Shown: positions 42,945 to 54,680 of the stretch, piece after piece
Layout of the letters: every line of letters begins with the position of its first letter
Numbering within the stretch: position 1 is the stretch's first letter
NCBI GenBank assembly: GCA_014529385.2
Contig: CM043966.1
Span: 102,869,087 to 102,933,086, forward strand
Direction of reading: 5' to 3'
DNA length: 64,000 bases
DNA from: Adiantum capillus-veneris
Lineage: Eukaryota; Streptophyta; Polypodiopsida; Polypodiales; Pteridaceae
Position numbers and translations under genes: made by a program
The notes under the pieces: generated by a model
What the model saw: only the letters and a program-made list of their open reading frames with translations
Databases searched by the model: none
What the model was told of the DNA's origin: nothing

Positions 42945-44704
42945 AATGGCTAGGCTGATGTTCAACTGATTATGGACGCTTTGGAGTTATATGGGCTTGC
43001 AGCTAGTCTTAGAGTCAATTTTTGCAAATTGAAGCTTCTACCATTGAATCCTTGTGATTGGCACAGTCTGTTGTGGCCAGGAGAGATTGTTCCTCCAAAT
43101 GTGATTGCTAGGCATTTGGGATATTTTATTGGATAGAATGTCACTCACACTCAAAAAGTGGATTGGATTATGCAACGCCTGAATTTTAAATTGCATTATT
43201 GGAAATTATCCGTATGGCCATTACATGTTCGTTTGCGAATTGTTCAAAGCATCTTGATGGCTTGTGTACAATCCTTTTTGCTATTGTTGCATTGGCCTTG
43301 CCATTGTCTCACCTTCTCTTATGTCATCGATTTTGTCTCATTTGTGGCGAACTCATGCTCACAAAAAAGGTCTTCGTTTAATGTCGATTGGAAAACTTTG
43401 CACTCCCAAGCACTTTGGAGGTCTTAATATCTTGGACTTGTGCTCGGCATGTTCTTGCTAGGAAAGCTATATTTTTACCCACTCTTGTGCAACAAACTCA
43501 ACCTTGGGCTCTTATGCTTGCATGCTTATGTTGGCATGTTGTTACTTCCTCCTTTGGTCATTGGCAACCATCTCTCTAAGAGGTTGTGTTTGGCAAGATG
43601 GAAGGGCACATTCCTAGATGTCCTATTACTTCCAGTTTAATTTCTGCTTGGAAAGATGTTACAATTCATTTATCTTGGCATGGTCGACAATAGTGGGTAG
43701 GGAATTCGCTTCGATTGGAGAGGATTCATTGGAGTCAGGCATTCTCTCTTACTTTGGTCGATCATTTGCCTTGCCAGGCATACTCTCTCTTGTTGTGGCA
43801 TTCGAGTAGTTGGTGATGTGGTCGATGAGGCAGGCTACACTTTTTAGTTCCCCTTGCTGCTCGACGTTTTGGATTGGGTATGCATTATTGTTAGCTGTGG
43901 AGAGAGCTTCAGCACATGTTTGTTGACTTTTTACCTATTCCAGCTTTTGGCTGATGATGCTTGCATGTCCAATTCGTTTTTCCGAGACACGCCTTTTTAG
44001 GCTATGTCGGCTAGTTAGGTTTAAGCTCTTCTTCTACCGTAGCCCTGCATTGCTCACCACTGTAATGCACTATGGTCGATGCACTTGCCCGATGCTTGGT
44101 GGAAGAAGCCACTTTCTGCCCTTTGGAAGAGCCACTTGCCTTTGAAGGAGCGGTTGTTTCTCTGGCGATGCTTGCTGGGAGCTCTCCCGGTGGGCTCTTT
44201 TCTCAATGCACATCATATCTGCTCTTCTCATTGTTTCCGTTGCTTGACTGCGGAAGAGACTATCAGTCACCTACTATTGCTGCATTACTAGAGGTTTTCT
44301 TTGCCGCATAGCAGCTTGCATGTGGTTCCGTTTCCCCTCTATGGTCTTCCACAAAAGGTTTTGGGCTTTCAGTATTCTCCCGCCTTTCTTACAACGATTC
44401 GTGGTTTTCTTTATGTGGGTTAGATTTTGGGCTTATTAGACCTTGTGGCGTCAACGTACAGCTGCATGTTCCTTCAGATTTTTTTCAGTTTTTCAAGCTT
44501 TCCCTTGGGCAATCTTTACGTTTTGCTTGGGAAGTTGGTGATATCACATGGGAGATGCATCAGCTTTCCTATGAATGCTTTTAGCCTTCTTTCCCAGACG
44601 AACACTTTTGTGTTTTATGTTTTTGTATATGATCCTTTCTGTGCGTTTTCCTCGCCTTGAGGTTTCCCACTTGTAAATTAATCCCAAAGATTTACCCAAA
44701 AAAA

Positions 44705-44705
<1 letters not shown>
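42945..44705 (+). pseudogene. 5'-truncated LINE ORF2 relic
   Basis: Reading from about 42950: ADVQLIMDALELYGLAASL (the ADD-type RT motif, decayed), then HLGYFIG, HTQKVDWIMQRLNFKLHYWK and RLRIVQSILMACVQSF. The later part has GLNILDL (about 43420) and, at 44080-44290, a zf-RVT-like end (LPLKERLFLWRCLLGALPVG, CFRCLTAEETISHLLLLH). This order matches plant LINE ORF2. Many stops and frameshifts. The 3' end runs into AAAAAAA and a GT microsatellite near 44705. Confidence 0.78.
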
Positions 44706-44747
<42 letters not shown>

Positions 44748-44749
44748 GC
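44706..44749. repeat. (GT)n(GA)n compound microsatellite
   Basis: GT repeat followed directly by GA repeat at the 3' end of the LINE relic. Confidence 0.9.
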
Positions 44750-46438
44750 ATATATTAGTACCTTGTTCTACACCCATTATTGGGCACTGACAATGTTAAT
44801 GGGGTTGGCATAGTATTTAGTCAATAATATGCATGATGGAGCTGATGGTTATATTGACTTGTAGATGATTACCGAGAGTCTATACCTTGCACTTTCCTTT
44901 AGAGGTGAATCTAGGGATATCTTGGATTCATCTAGGTATATATCTCCTCATTATTCAGTCTTGCAAGGACTATTATCCGTGCATTCACATGTTGAATCCA
45001 GGTCTTATTTAGTAGCGTCTTGTGTTATGCTTCAAGACATTATACCTACATGGTGATTATATAGGGAATGGCAACAGATGTGTGGCTCATGGCACGGTCA
45101 TAGTCAATACGGTGGCCAGCATGGGCAATGGCAGTGCAACAAGTCATCTCATGAGGTTTGAGTAGCCGCGTGAACTGCTCAGGGGTTGTGAAGGCGACCA
45201 TGTCTAGAAACATATAAGCTATCCTAACACTGGCAACATGGACAAATCTATCTGACTAGACGGGCCTCAAGTAGCACAATTTCACCTTTCTTCTATTAGA
45301 GTTTCATCTCTTGTCTGGTGGTGGCTCCCCTATCTGTTCCTGGAGCAGATTAGGGGGTGAGGTTTGTTTTGTGGCTGTGCCCGTCCGTATGCAAGGTAGA
45401 TGTACCTTTCCAATTCGCACATCGTGTGTGTGAGCCCACCCGGTAGGCTTGCATGAGGCGGGGTTAGAGTCTCTGTTTTCTGCAGTTTTCAGCCATGTGT
45501 CATTTATAGATAAAGTGGTATAAATGTGCCAAATGTTACATCCATAGTAATGTGGCACATTTATACACTAAGGTGGTATTTTTCCAGGGCACCTCCCATT
45601 TTATGGGTTGTGGGGTATTATTTGGAGGTCGGGTAGTTGTGTATTAAGGGAGATACCCCCCCTTGTATTTTTTCAGTGTTGTATGTGTCTCTCTCTTAAC
45701 AATCTCTATAGTGTTTTCTCTCTCCATTTGTGCATGTGGTCTCTTCTCCCTCATCGCCCTCTTCCCTGTGCAACGCTTCTGTTCTTGCAGGTTGTAGGGG
45801 AGGCCGAACTGATTTGGAGGAAATTTTTGTCGTGGCTCTTTGTAGTTTCATTGGCTTTCCATTGATCAATCGAGAGTCTTCTTCACCGGTTGCAGATGCG
45901 ATCATCATCCAATTCACTTTTTCTGCTGCCCCTTTGGGCATCTTCAATTCCATCTACACGTTTGAAACTCCCTAGTACTATATCCTAGTTTGGTCCTGAT
46001 GGCAGTTGTCAAGCTGACAAGTAAACATAGTAAAGGCACAGGAGAAACGGGAGAAATGGCTTGGTCTAGAAAAGAGAGTTTTGTAGTTTTTGCTAGGAAG
46101 AAATGGAATGGTGGTGCTCCAATATCTCTCAAGAGCGAGTATTAGGGAGTGAGGGCTGTTTTGTGGTTGTGCTTGGCCGAGAGTGAGGTATACATTACCA
46201 TTCCAGCCTATTGTGCCATGTGTTGCACCATAGGTTGGCAGAGGGTTTCATCCTAGTTCCTAAGTGTAGTATTCCCACGTGCCAAGCAGGAAATCCACTT
46301 GAATTTTGCAAAGACACAAAGAGCAGAGTTCCTCTCTTGAGAGCATTGGTCCCCCCAAATAGTAGCCGCCCGTGGTGTTATTTCTTTGTTTTTATTCATC
46401 ATGTGTACAATCTTCGAGTGAGACCACTCACTACAATT
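44750..46438. other. Intergenic DNA with a hairpin and SINE-like pair
   Basis: No gene recognised. It holds an imperfect hairpin (45514-45531 with 45553-45569) and two diverged copies of a segment of about 120 bp (45350-45480 and 46140-46260) sharing TGTTTTGTGGxTGTGC and a B-box-like GGGTT. Frames at 45608-45865 and 46211-46522 show no domain. Confidence 0.4.
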
Positions 46439-47004
46439 TGTCACAAACTGGTGACGTGTCATCGCCTTGGACAAGTGGGGCAGCAGTGGACAGCTGGAAA
46501 ACAGGCCCAGAAAACCCGCTGAAGTACTGACGTGGCAGTGTACGGTTTTCCGTGAATTGCGGCAGCAGTGCTGACGTGGCTGAGCGTACGGAATTCCGCT
46601 TTTTGCGCTGATTTGCGTGGGAAAAGCAGGTTGAATTCTACGCAATTTGTTGAGAAGCTTTTTGGATAAAATTGCTTTATTTTACAAAGTTTTTAAAAGA
46701 CAGCTTTTGGGGCTCTGCTTTTTGGGCATCCCTTCTAATCAATAAATAAGTGGGTTGGGCTCTCACAACTCAGAGCATCTGGACGCAGAGTCTGAGAGTG
46801 AGAACCCTCCCACTCCCTTGTACTTTGAACTTAGATTAATACAAAAAGAAATACCGTAAGGGGTGCCACTCTTTGGGGCCGATATGTTTAGGCACGGAAC
46901 TCCGTCGGGCCGTGTCGAATCAATTGTGAACTGTGAACTGTTTTGAAGTGAATCTCTGCTATGTCGTGGTAGAATCTTGACTTGGAGTGACCAAGTTTGT
47001 TACA
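46439..47004 (+). repeat. 5' LTR of element A
   Basis: 566 bp. TGACGTG motifs at 46452-46460, 46528-46537 and 46572-46580. The 3' half (from about 46699, TTTTGGGGCTCTGC) is shared with C, D and E. The primer-binding site TGGTATCAAAGC follows at 47006. Confidence 0.92.
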
Positions 47005-47068
47005 GTGGTATCAAAGCGCGGCTGATTTCTCTTCTACCGGGAAATCCGATCCTTTTCTCGTGACACGT

Positions 47069-47309
47069 ATGGATTCAAACAGAGATCAGTCGACTTCCTC
47101 TGCATCTGAGGATGCGGGAAGAGATCACGAAGAAGATTCTCACGAGGAGTACGGCCCGCCTCGGCCTACTCAGACGGAGATTGAAAAGATAGAACATCGA
47201 CAATTGGTTGACGATGCGACAAAGATGATGATCAACCTTGTGAAGGATCCAAAATTTGCAAAATTTTTACTCAGACATCCTTCGATGAAGTGCACTCTCA
47301 GTGGTGGAA
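47069..47309 (+). pseudogene. gag N-terminus of element A
   Basis: ATG at 47069 (MDSNRDQSTSSASEDAG), an acidic stretch, then LVDDATKMMINLVKDPKFAK, matching the helix region of the C and D gags. The frame is cut at 47309 by element B; gag resumes at 54681. Confidence 0.85.
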
Positions 47310-48023
47310 TGTTGCTAATTGGACTATTTTCTTATTTTTAATGACTAAATCTCTTTTTTTAGGATATTTTATTATGTGCACTAAGTATTGTTAAAAGATT
47401 GTAGCTACAGGAACTGCCATCAGGAACGGACAGCTCTGATGTGTCATTTGATGGGTGACGGCAAACATTGCGAAGGAGTTTCCGTAAGTTCGGTGGAAAG
47501 GGCCGGGTTACGAGTGCCCCTGATGCGTCACATGATGGGTGACGGGTGCATCAGTAAGGGGGCATCCCGTAGGCTAAGGAGGAAATCGGAACTGAGTAAG
47601 AAAATACGCGTAAGAACGCAAGCACAAGAATAAAGATGGGTTTAATTATGCTTTTTACGAAAAGCAGGAACAGTCGCGGGAGGACAGATGTTTTCCCGCG
47701 AGGAGTCTGTGTCTGCATTGCATCTGTGTCGTGTCCTACACCCGGGGACGCCTGGAATGTGCCCGTGTAGCATTGTTTTCACTAACTGAGTGAGTTTTTA
47801 AAGTTTGAACAGGTTCACACTTTATTTTATAAAGTGACCGGCCCCTTTATTAATATAATAAAGCAAGTAAGGCTCTTATAAAAAAGCCAGCGCTAAAACC
47901 AACACAGGGGGGGCTGAATTGCGATCTCTCTCTCTCCTCTCTCTAGAAAACGCGATTTTCTCTCCTCTCTCTAAGAGCGCCAAGCTCTGCTTTTGGACCC
48001 CTATTCCTGTCGGGTGTCAGACC

Positions 48024-48032
48024 CTATAAAAG
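48024..48032 (+). promoter_or_regulatory. TATA box of the element B LTR
   Basis: CTATAAAAG in a GC-moderate context, 567 bp from the LTR end. The same motif is at 54116-54124 in the 3' LTR. Transcription would begin about 30 bp downstream. Confidence 0.6.
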
Positions 48033-48263
48033 GGTAGCCAGCGTTTCAGTTTGGAGGAGGCGGAAGCAGCAGAAAGTGCAAGCGCTGGGATTCTGGAGCA
48101 AAGACTGGCGACGGAAACTGCAAGTGTTCGCGTGACGACTGAGTACGGAGGTCGATTCTCCGAGCAAGAAGCGACAGGTATAAGGTGTTGATACGCATTG
48201 AGAATTGTTACTCTGTGTGATTTGTTTTGCAGGAATCTCCCGTCTTACGGGAAGGCCCTTTAC

Positions 48264-48380
48264 GGGAAAGTACGGCTTCACGCCTAAGTCCCTCACAGGA
48301 AAGTACGGCTTCGCGCCTAAGTCCCTCACGGGAAGGAACGGCCTTGTGCCCAAGCCCTTTACGGGAAAGCATGACCTACG
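48264..48380 (+). repeat. 33-bp minisatellite in the 5' LTR of B
   Basis: Units start at 48264, 48297, 48330 and (partial) 48363: GGGAAAGTACGGCTTC...CCTAAGTCCCTCAC with drift. The unit is a multiple of three, so it stays open in several frames and would encode 11-residue repeats. A second copy is in the 3' LTR from about 54356. Confidence 0.9.
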
Positions 48381-48661
48381 GGTCTAAGATTACAGAACGG
48401 AGTGGTTTCCTCGGGTTCTCGTGCTAGTATAAGAATTCTCCCTGAATAAAAGAATACTCTTAACGGGGGGGGGGGGACCAGCCCATCTTCTGGTCCCCAA
48501 TACTGTGTCGATCTTCTCCCTTCTCTCCCTTTTGCAAAGTATTATAATTTTCAGATTTCTAAGTGCTCGTGTACGCTCCCGTTTTGTGACAGTGGTATCA
48601 GAGCTCGGACTCCTCTCTTTCTTTGCAAAGAAGGACGATTCCGGGAAGAACGGGAAGAAGC

Positions 48662-50722
48662 ATGTCGAGCCAAGGGAGAAGCATTGAAGAGGAACTTCAA
48701 CAAGTGCAACCTCAGCTTGCGGAGTTGCAACACATCTTACTGTTGCCAGACGTCCAAAAGCTCTTCGGCGGAATGAAGAAAACGAATGGAACTGATGCGG
48801 CCAAGCATCCAGACAACACTGTTGGCGTAAGACCACAGGAGGCAAGAGAAGAAGAACGTGCCGAGGTTCACAAAGGATCTTCGGATCGGAATGAACGGCC
48901 TACTCCAAGGAAAGGCCAGGAAAAAGCGCTCTCTTTGTTAGACGAGAGCAAGGACATCTCTATCTCATCACCATCTTACTCTCCTGATTATACTTCTACT
49001 TCTCAATCTTCTCACCAGAAGAAGGAAGCCGCTACTACTACTACCCTACATCAACCTAAAGATAAGCCTCGATTCAAGAAGCATGGTCGCAAGTCCCATC
49101 ATCGCATGAGAGTCTTCAAATCGGGCGACACGGACATCAAGTTCGAAACCTACAACGGACGGAGAGATATCTCCAAAGCACTGTCCTTCATCAGACAGTT
49201 TGAAGTCGCCTTTACCAATGGGCACTTCACAGAAAGATCCAAATTACGCCATGTGGGGATGCACCTCAAGGAAACGGCAAGTAATTGGTGGTTAGCCAAG
49301 ATTCTGGAAGGTTCTCAGGCCAGAACTTGGGAGAGCTTCAAATCTGAATTTTATGAACAATTTCTTCCACCTGACTTCGAGCAGGGCATACGGAAGGAAT
49401 GGGACTGGCTTGCCTAGAAGGAACATGAAAGAGTAACGACCTATGTGGACAAGTATTGGTCGGTACTTCTGAAGGTCACTCCCTTCATGAAGATTGCCGA
49501 CGAGGAAAAGAAACGAAAGTTCGAAGCGGGTCTCCAACCGCAGCTTCGAAAGAGTATGAAGGTGTATCCGCATGATACTCTTCAGAGGATGATGGAGTCA
49601 GCAATCATTGCTGAGGATTTGCACTCAACTGGGACGCCCAGAAAGATGGAGCATAGCACTTACCGTGCAAGACAAAGAGGGGTCTACGATGCCCAAGGGG
49701 GCCAAGGAAGAAAACGTCCTCCATCTAGGGACGATGATCATTCTAAGAAGCCAGAGGGCACTGGCAAGCGAACTAAGTATCTTTCTCCTACTCAACTTCA
49801 AACTTTTAGAGAGGAAGGAAGATGCTTCTACTGTGGCGAGAAAGGACATATGAAACCGGACTGTCCGCTAAAGCAGCAACGGCAAGAACAAGCCTCTACG
49901 AGGCAAGAGAAAGCAAGGAAGGAACCCCCACCACCAAGCTCGAACTCAATCCCAGATGTTCAAGGAAACATAGAAACGGAGAAAGGGAAGCGTCAACTTT
50001 TGAAGGGCTGGGGGTCTTTGAACAACCAGCGAGTACTGATTCTTTATGATCCAGGATCCACGGATAACTTCATCTCCCTGGATACTGCGGAACGTTTGTG
50101 CCTCACACCGGCTCGACTTGGCACACCGGTAACATCCGGATCGGCATTTAAGGGGTTGACAACCAATGCAACTCGCGTGCAAGGACAGCTCAATCTTCGG
50201 ATTGGCGAGTACAAGGACGGTGAATCGTTTTTGATGGCACCTATCGAGGGATGTGATATCATCTTGGGTATGCCATGGCACTTTCACATGACACCTATTC
50301 CCGATTATGTGGAAAAGACCCTCACTTTTGATCATGGGGGTAAGAAAATAAAGATTCAAGCTGATGCAGGAGATTGGCAGTTCCCAATTGTAAGCCATAT
50401 CTCCATTAAGAAAGAAATGAAGAAGTGTGTTTCTACTTACTTGATTGTTGCAAAGGATAAAACTAGTAGGGACTCTCTCTCTAGTCTAGAAATTAAGCGT
50501 CTTCAATTTATTGAAAAGTACAAGGATTGTTTCACGGAAACACTTCTTGATGAACTCCCTCTCGTACGACCGGAAGATCACCGCATAGATCTCATACCGG
50601 GTAGCTCGCCTCCCAATCAACCCCCTTATCAGGTAAGTCTTGCTCAGCAAGAGGAAATTCTGAAGCAAGTCAACGAGCTTCTAGAGAAAGGGTTAGTACG
50701 GCCAAGTGCTTCACCCTACTAG
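48662..50722 (+). pseudogene. gag-protease of element B
   Basis: ATG at 48662 (MSSQGRSIEEELQQVQ). Coiled-coil-like start, Ser/Thr-rich linker, capsid domain (FETYNGRRDISKALSFIRQF, ASNWWLAKILEG, FYEQFLPPDFEQG), zinc knuckle CFYCGEKGHMKPDC (about 49822-49863), then protease LYDPGSTDNFI (DPGS in place of DTGA) and IILGMPWH. It continues to the approach to RT ([29 protein letters not shown]). The frame is open except for a TAG at 49415-49417 and the closing TAG at 50720. Confidence 0.92.
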
Positions 50723-53336
50723 TAGCTCTCCAGTTCTACTGGTGCAGAAGAAAGATGGCACGTTTCGAATGTGCATAGACTATCGGTCTTTAAACAAGAT
50801 CACAATCAAGAATTGCTTTCCGATCCCTCGGATTGATGATATACCTGATAAGTTGCAGGGTGCAAGTGTCTTTAGTCACATAGACTTAAAGAGTGGGTAT
50901 CATCAGATACGGATCGCCCCTGAGGATGTCCATAAGACTACTTTCCGCACAACCTTTGGACTATATGAATTCTTGGTAATGCCTTTCGGCTTGACCAATG
51001 CTCCTCTGACGTTCAATCGCATGATGGACCGCATTTTCAGCTCGTATCGAGCTTTTACGGAGTATTCTTTGACGACATACTCATCTTCTCTAAGTCAGAA
51101 GAGGAACATCGGAAGCACTTGGACTTAGTGTTTCAAGAATTGCGAAAGCATGAGTTGCATGTGAATGCAAAGAAGAGCGAGTTCTTTCTCTCTGAGATAC
51201 ACTATCTCGGCCATATAGTCTCTCACAATCAAGTGAGTATGGATCCTGCCAAGATCCGAGTGGTCGAAGATTGGCCTATTCCCACTACGGTACATGATGT
51301 ACGTAGCTTTCTGGGATTATGTTCATATTATCGAAGGTTTGTCTGAGGATTTTCTCATGTAGCAGGACCACTTCATGATTTGAAAAAGAAGAAGATTCCT
51401 TTCAGATGGGGATCGAGACAACAAGGAGCTTTTGATCGGCTCAAGTACTTGCTAAGCCATGGACCTATTCTGATAGTGCCTGACTTAAGGAAACCATTTG
51501 AGGTTCACTGCGATGCTTCAGGTGATTGCATCGGAGCAGTGTTAAACCAAGAAGGCCATGCAATGGCATATGAAAGCAGACGGCTTAAGGATGCAGAGTT
51601 GCATGCATCAATCTATGAAAAGGAACTCTCGGCTGTGATTCACGCCTTATCCAACTGGAAGCACTATCTTCTAGGAGCGGATTTTGTGATCAAGACTGAT
51701 CACCAAAGTTTGCAGTATTTTCTTACGCAAAGGAAACTATCTGAGAAGCAGATGAGATGGGCAAACTTTTTGTCTATGTTTCACTTCCAGATCCTTCACA
51801 CGGCTGGGAGTAAGAATGTGGTTGCAGACGCATTGTCTAGGCGGCCAAGGGTGAACGCTATCACTTCGGTGTATCACCAAGAATTAGAAGCACTACCGGA
51901 TTTGTATCCGAATGATCCAGACTTCTCCACCATTTGGGGAACGCTACATCGTGGAGAGAATGAGTTTCCCTATTCCATTCGGGACGGTTATCTCTACCAC
52001 CATCAGGCTATATGTGTGGCGGAACCATTAAGAAAGAAGATCATGGATGAAGCACACGCTTCGCCTTATGCGGGTCATCGGGGTATTCTCCCTACGACCT
52101 TAGCAATGGAAAGATATTTCTTTTGGCCTAGACTTAAAGCAGACATTGATAAGTATGTCAGGGAATGCTTGGTTTGCCAGAAAGTGAAGTATGATCGGCA
52201 TAAGATGCCTGGGTTGCTACAACCTTTGCCTGTGCCTAATGAACCTTGGGAAAGTATTGCCATGGACTTCATCATGGACCTCCCTAGAACTCTGACTGGA
52301 AATGACGCGATCTGGACCATTGTGGATAGGTTTAGCAACCAAGCACACTTTATACCAGTCAAGAAAACGATCAAAGCAGATCATATGGCTAGGGTTTTTC
52401 TAGCACAGATCTTTAAGCATCATGGAATGCCTAAGTCTATTGTGAGCGATCGAGATCCTCGCATGACAGGAAATTTTTGGCTTGCCTTGATGGATAATCT
52501 TGGTACAAAGCTGAATTTTTCATCTGCCTACCATTCTCAAACGGACAGGCAAAGTGAGATAGCCAATTCCACAGTATTGGATATGTTAAAAGCTTATGTG
52601 TCAGACCGGCAATCTGACTAGGAGAAATATTTGCCTCTTGTCGAGTATGCGTATAACAATACCATACACTCATCGACGGGGAAAGCACCTTTTGAGATTC
52701 TCTATGGTAAGCCTTTGCTTCCACCCATCCTTTTAACTAAGGATAAGATCTTTGCAGCAGATGAATTTGTCCGGGATTTGGACACCGCCTACAGGCAAGT
52801 TAGAAGAGCTATTCTACGCTCTCAGGAAAAGCATAAGAAAGCTACACACAAGCACAGAAGGAATCTAGACTTAACAGTCGGACAATTAGTCTTACTCAAG
52901 TTTGAGAAGGCAAGACTTAAGAAACAAGCGTCTCATAAGGGGAAAGTGGTAAAACTTTCTACCCGTTATTATGGGCCGTTTAAGATTACTGAGCGAGTGA
53001 ATGATGTCGCTTTCCGATTAGAGCTACCGCCTAATTGGAAGATCCATAATGCTTTCCATGTCAGTTTACTCCGGCCGTATGTGGGACCGCCTCCAAGCCA
53101 GCCTAGTGTTGAGGAACCTCCTGAGGTTGAGGAAATAGAAGAAATACTCCAACCGGAGCAGATAGTAAGTCATCAGGAGTGGTCTCTCAAATCCGGAAAG
53201 ATAACACGGAAGTATTTGGTTAAGTTTAAGAACTATTCGAATCTAGATGCTTAGTGGATGACGTAGGAGGAATTAGCAGCTTATCCCAAGATACTGGAGG
53301 TATATGTCCAAGCATTACAGTTGAGGTCAACTGTTT
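50723..53336 (+). pseudogene. pol of element B: RT-RNase H-integrase-chromodomain
   Basis: A 4-bp insertion at about 50719 shifts the frame into RT ([40 protein letters not shown]). A one-base loss at about 51060 falls at the catalytic FFDD. A TGA follows near 51344 (RRFV*GFS). RNase H begins about 51480 (FEVHCDASGDCIGAVL). The integrase zinc domain (HASPYAGHRG, CLVCQKVKYDRHKMPG) and core (IAMDFIMDLP, SDRDPR, QTDRQSEIANS) are complete in one open stretch 51380-52621. TAGs at 52619, 53252 and 53264 interrupt the remainder, which ends in a chromodomain-like RKYLVKFKNYSNLDA. Confidence 0.92.
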
Positions 53337-53350
53337 AGAAGCCATAGGGA

Positions 53351-54680
53351 TGTTGCTAATTGGACTATTTTCTTATTTTTAATGACTAAATCTCTTTGTT
53401 TAGGATATTTTATTATGTACACTAAGTACTGTTAAAAGATTGTAGCTACAAGAACTGCCATCAGGAACGGACAACTCTGATGTGTCATTTGATGGGTGAC
53501 GGCAAACATCGCGAAGGAGTTTTCGTAAGTTCGGTGGAAAGGGCCGGGTTACGAGTGCCCCTGATGCGTCACATGATGGGTGATGGGTGCATCAATAAGG
53601 GGGCATCCTGTAGGCTGAGGAGGAAATCCAAACTGAGTAAGAAAATACGCGTAAGAACTCAAGCACAAGAATAAAGATGGGTTCAATGATGCTTTTTACG
53701 AAAAGCAGGAACAGTCACGGAAGGTTAGATGTTTTCCCACGAGGAGTCTGTGTCTGCATTGCATCTGTGTCGTGTCCTGCACCCGGGGACGCCTGGAATG
53801 TGCCCGTGTAGCATTGTTTTCACTAACTAAGTGAGTTTTTAAAGTTTGAACAGGTTCACACTTTATTTTATAAAGTGATCGGTCACTTTTAAGTGACCGG
53901 CCCCTTTATTAATAAAATAAAGCAAGTAAGGCTCTTATAAAAAAGCCAGCGCTAAAACCAACGCAGGGGGGGCTGAATTGCGATCTCTCTCTCTCCTCTC
54001 TCTAGAAAACGCGATTTTCTCTCTTCTCTCTTCTCTCTCTAAGAGCACCAAGCTCTGCTTTTGGACCCCTATTCCTGTCGGGTGTCAGACCCTAATTCCT
54101 GTCGGGTGTCAGACCCTATAAAAGGGTAGCCAGCGTTTCAGTTTGGAGGAGGCGGAAGCAACAGAAAGTGCAAGCGCTGGGATTCTGGAGCAAAGACTGG
54201 CGACGGAAACTGCAAGTGTTCGCGTGACGACTGAGTACGGAGGTCGATTCTCCGAGCAAGGAGTGACAGGTATAAGGTGTTGATACGCATTGAGAATTGT
54301 TACTCTGTGTGATTTGTTTTGCAGGAATCTCCCGTCTTACGGGAAGGCCCTTTACGGGAAAGTACGGCTTCACGCCTAAGTCCCTCACAGGAAAGTACGG
54401 CTTCGCGCCTAAGTCCCTCACGGGAAGGAACGGCCTTGTGCCCAAGCCCTTTACGGGAAAGCACGACCTACGGGTCTAAGATTACAGAACGGAGGGGTTT
54501 CCTCGGGTTCTCGTGCTTGTATAAGAATTCTCCCTGAATAAAAGAATACTCTTAACGAGGGGGGGACCAGCCCATCTTCTGGTCCCCAATACTGTGTCGA
54601 TCTTCTCCCTTCTCTCCCTTTTGCAAAGTATTATAATTTTCAGATTTCTAAGTGCTCGTGTACGCTCCCGTTTTGTGACA
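53351..54680 (+). repeat. 3' LTR of element B
   Basis: 1330 bp, nearly identical to the 5' LTR. The extra length comes from small duplications: a TCCTGTCGGGTGTCAGACCC repeat before the TATA box, a GTGACCGG palindrome near 53880, and extra CTCTCTT. Confidence 0.93.

Larger units (their letters stand above)
47310..48591 (+). repeat. 5' LTR of element B
   Basis: 1282 bp. Contains TATA candidates TTATAAAAAAG (about 47876) and CTATAAAAG (48024-48032), a 33-bp minisatellite (48264-48380), and a possible 55-bp GT-AG intron (48178-48232). Ends GTTTTGTGACA; the primer-binding site GTGGTATCAGAGC follows at 48592. Confidence 0.93.
47310..54680 (+). mobile_element. Ty3/gypsy element B, nested in the gag of A
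   Basis: 7.37-kb chromovirus-like insertion with LTRs 47310-48591 and 53351-54680 (TGTTGCTAATTGG...GTTTTGTGACA). Flanking 5 bp are TGGAA (left) and CGGAA (right). Outer gag sequence joins across it. The family differs from A/C/D: much longer LTRs and a gag-protease without a stop between them. It has the fewest coding lesions of the gypsy copies with a full pol here. Confidence 0.92.

Noticed and set aside
45304-45558. Minus-strand frame with Pro/Thr-rich product
   Set aside because: It coincides with the SINE-like repeat, has no domain, and its counterpart at 46140 is not open.
48264-48380. CRISPR-like array
   Set aside because: Units are contiguous without spacers and lie in a plant LTR.
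48205-48387. Open frame across the LTR minisatellite as a protein-coding gene
   Set aside because: The frame has no ATG at its start (TTG), and sister frames are equally open because the unit is 33 bp. Reported only as a repeat finding.
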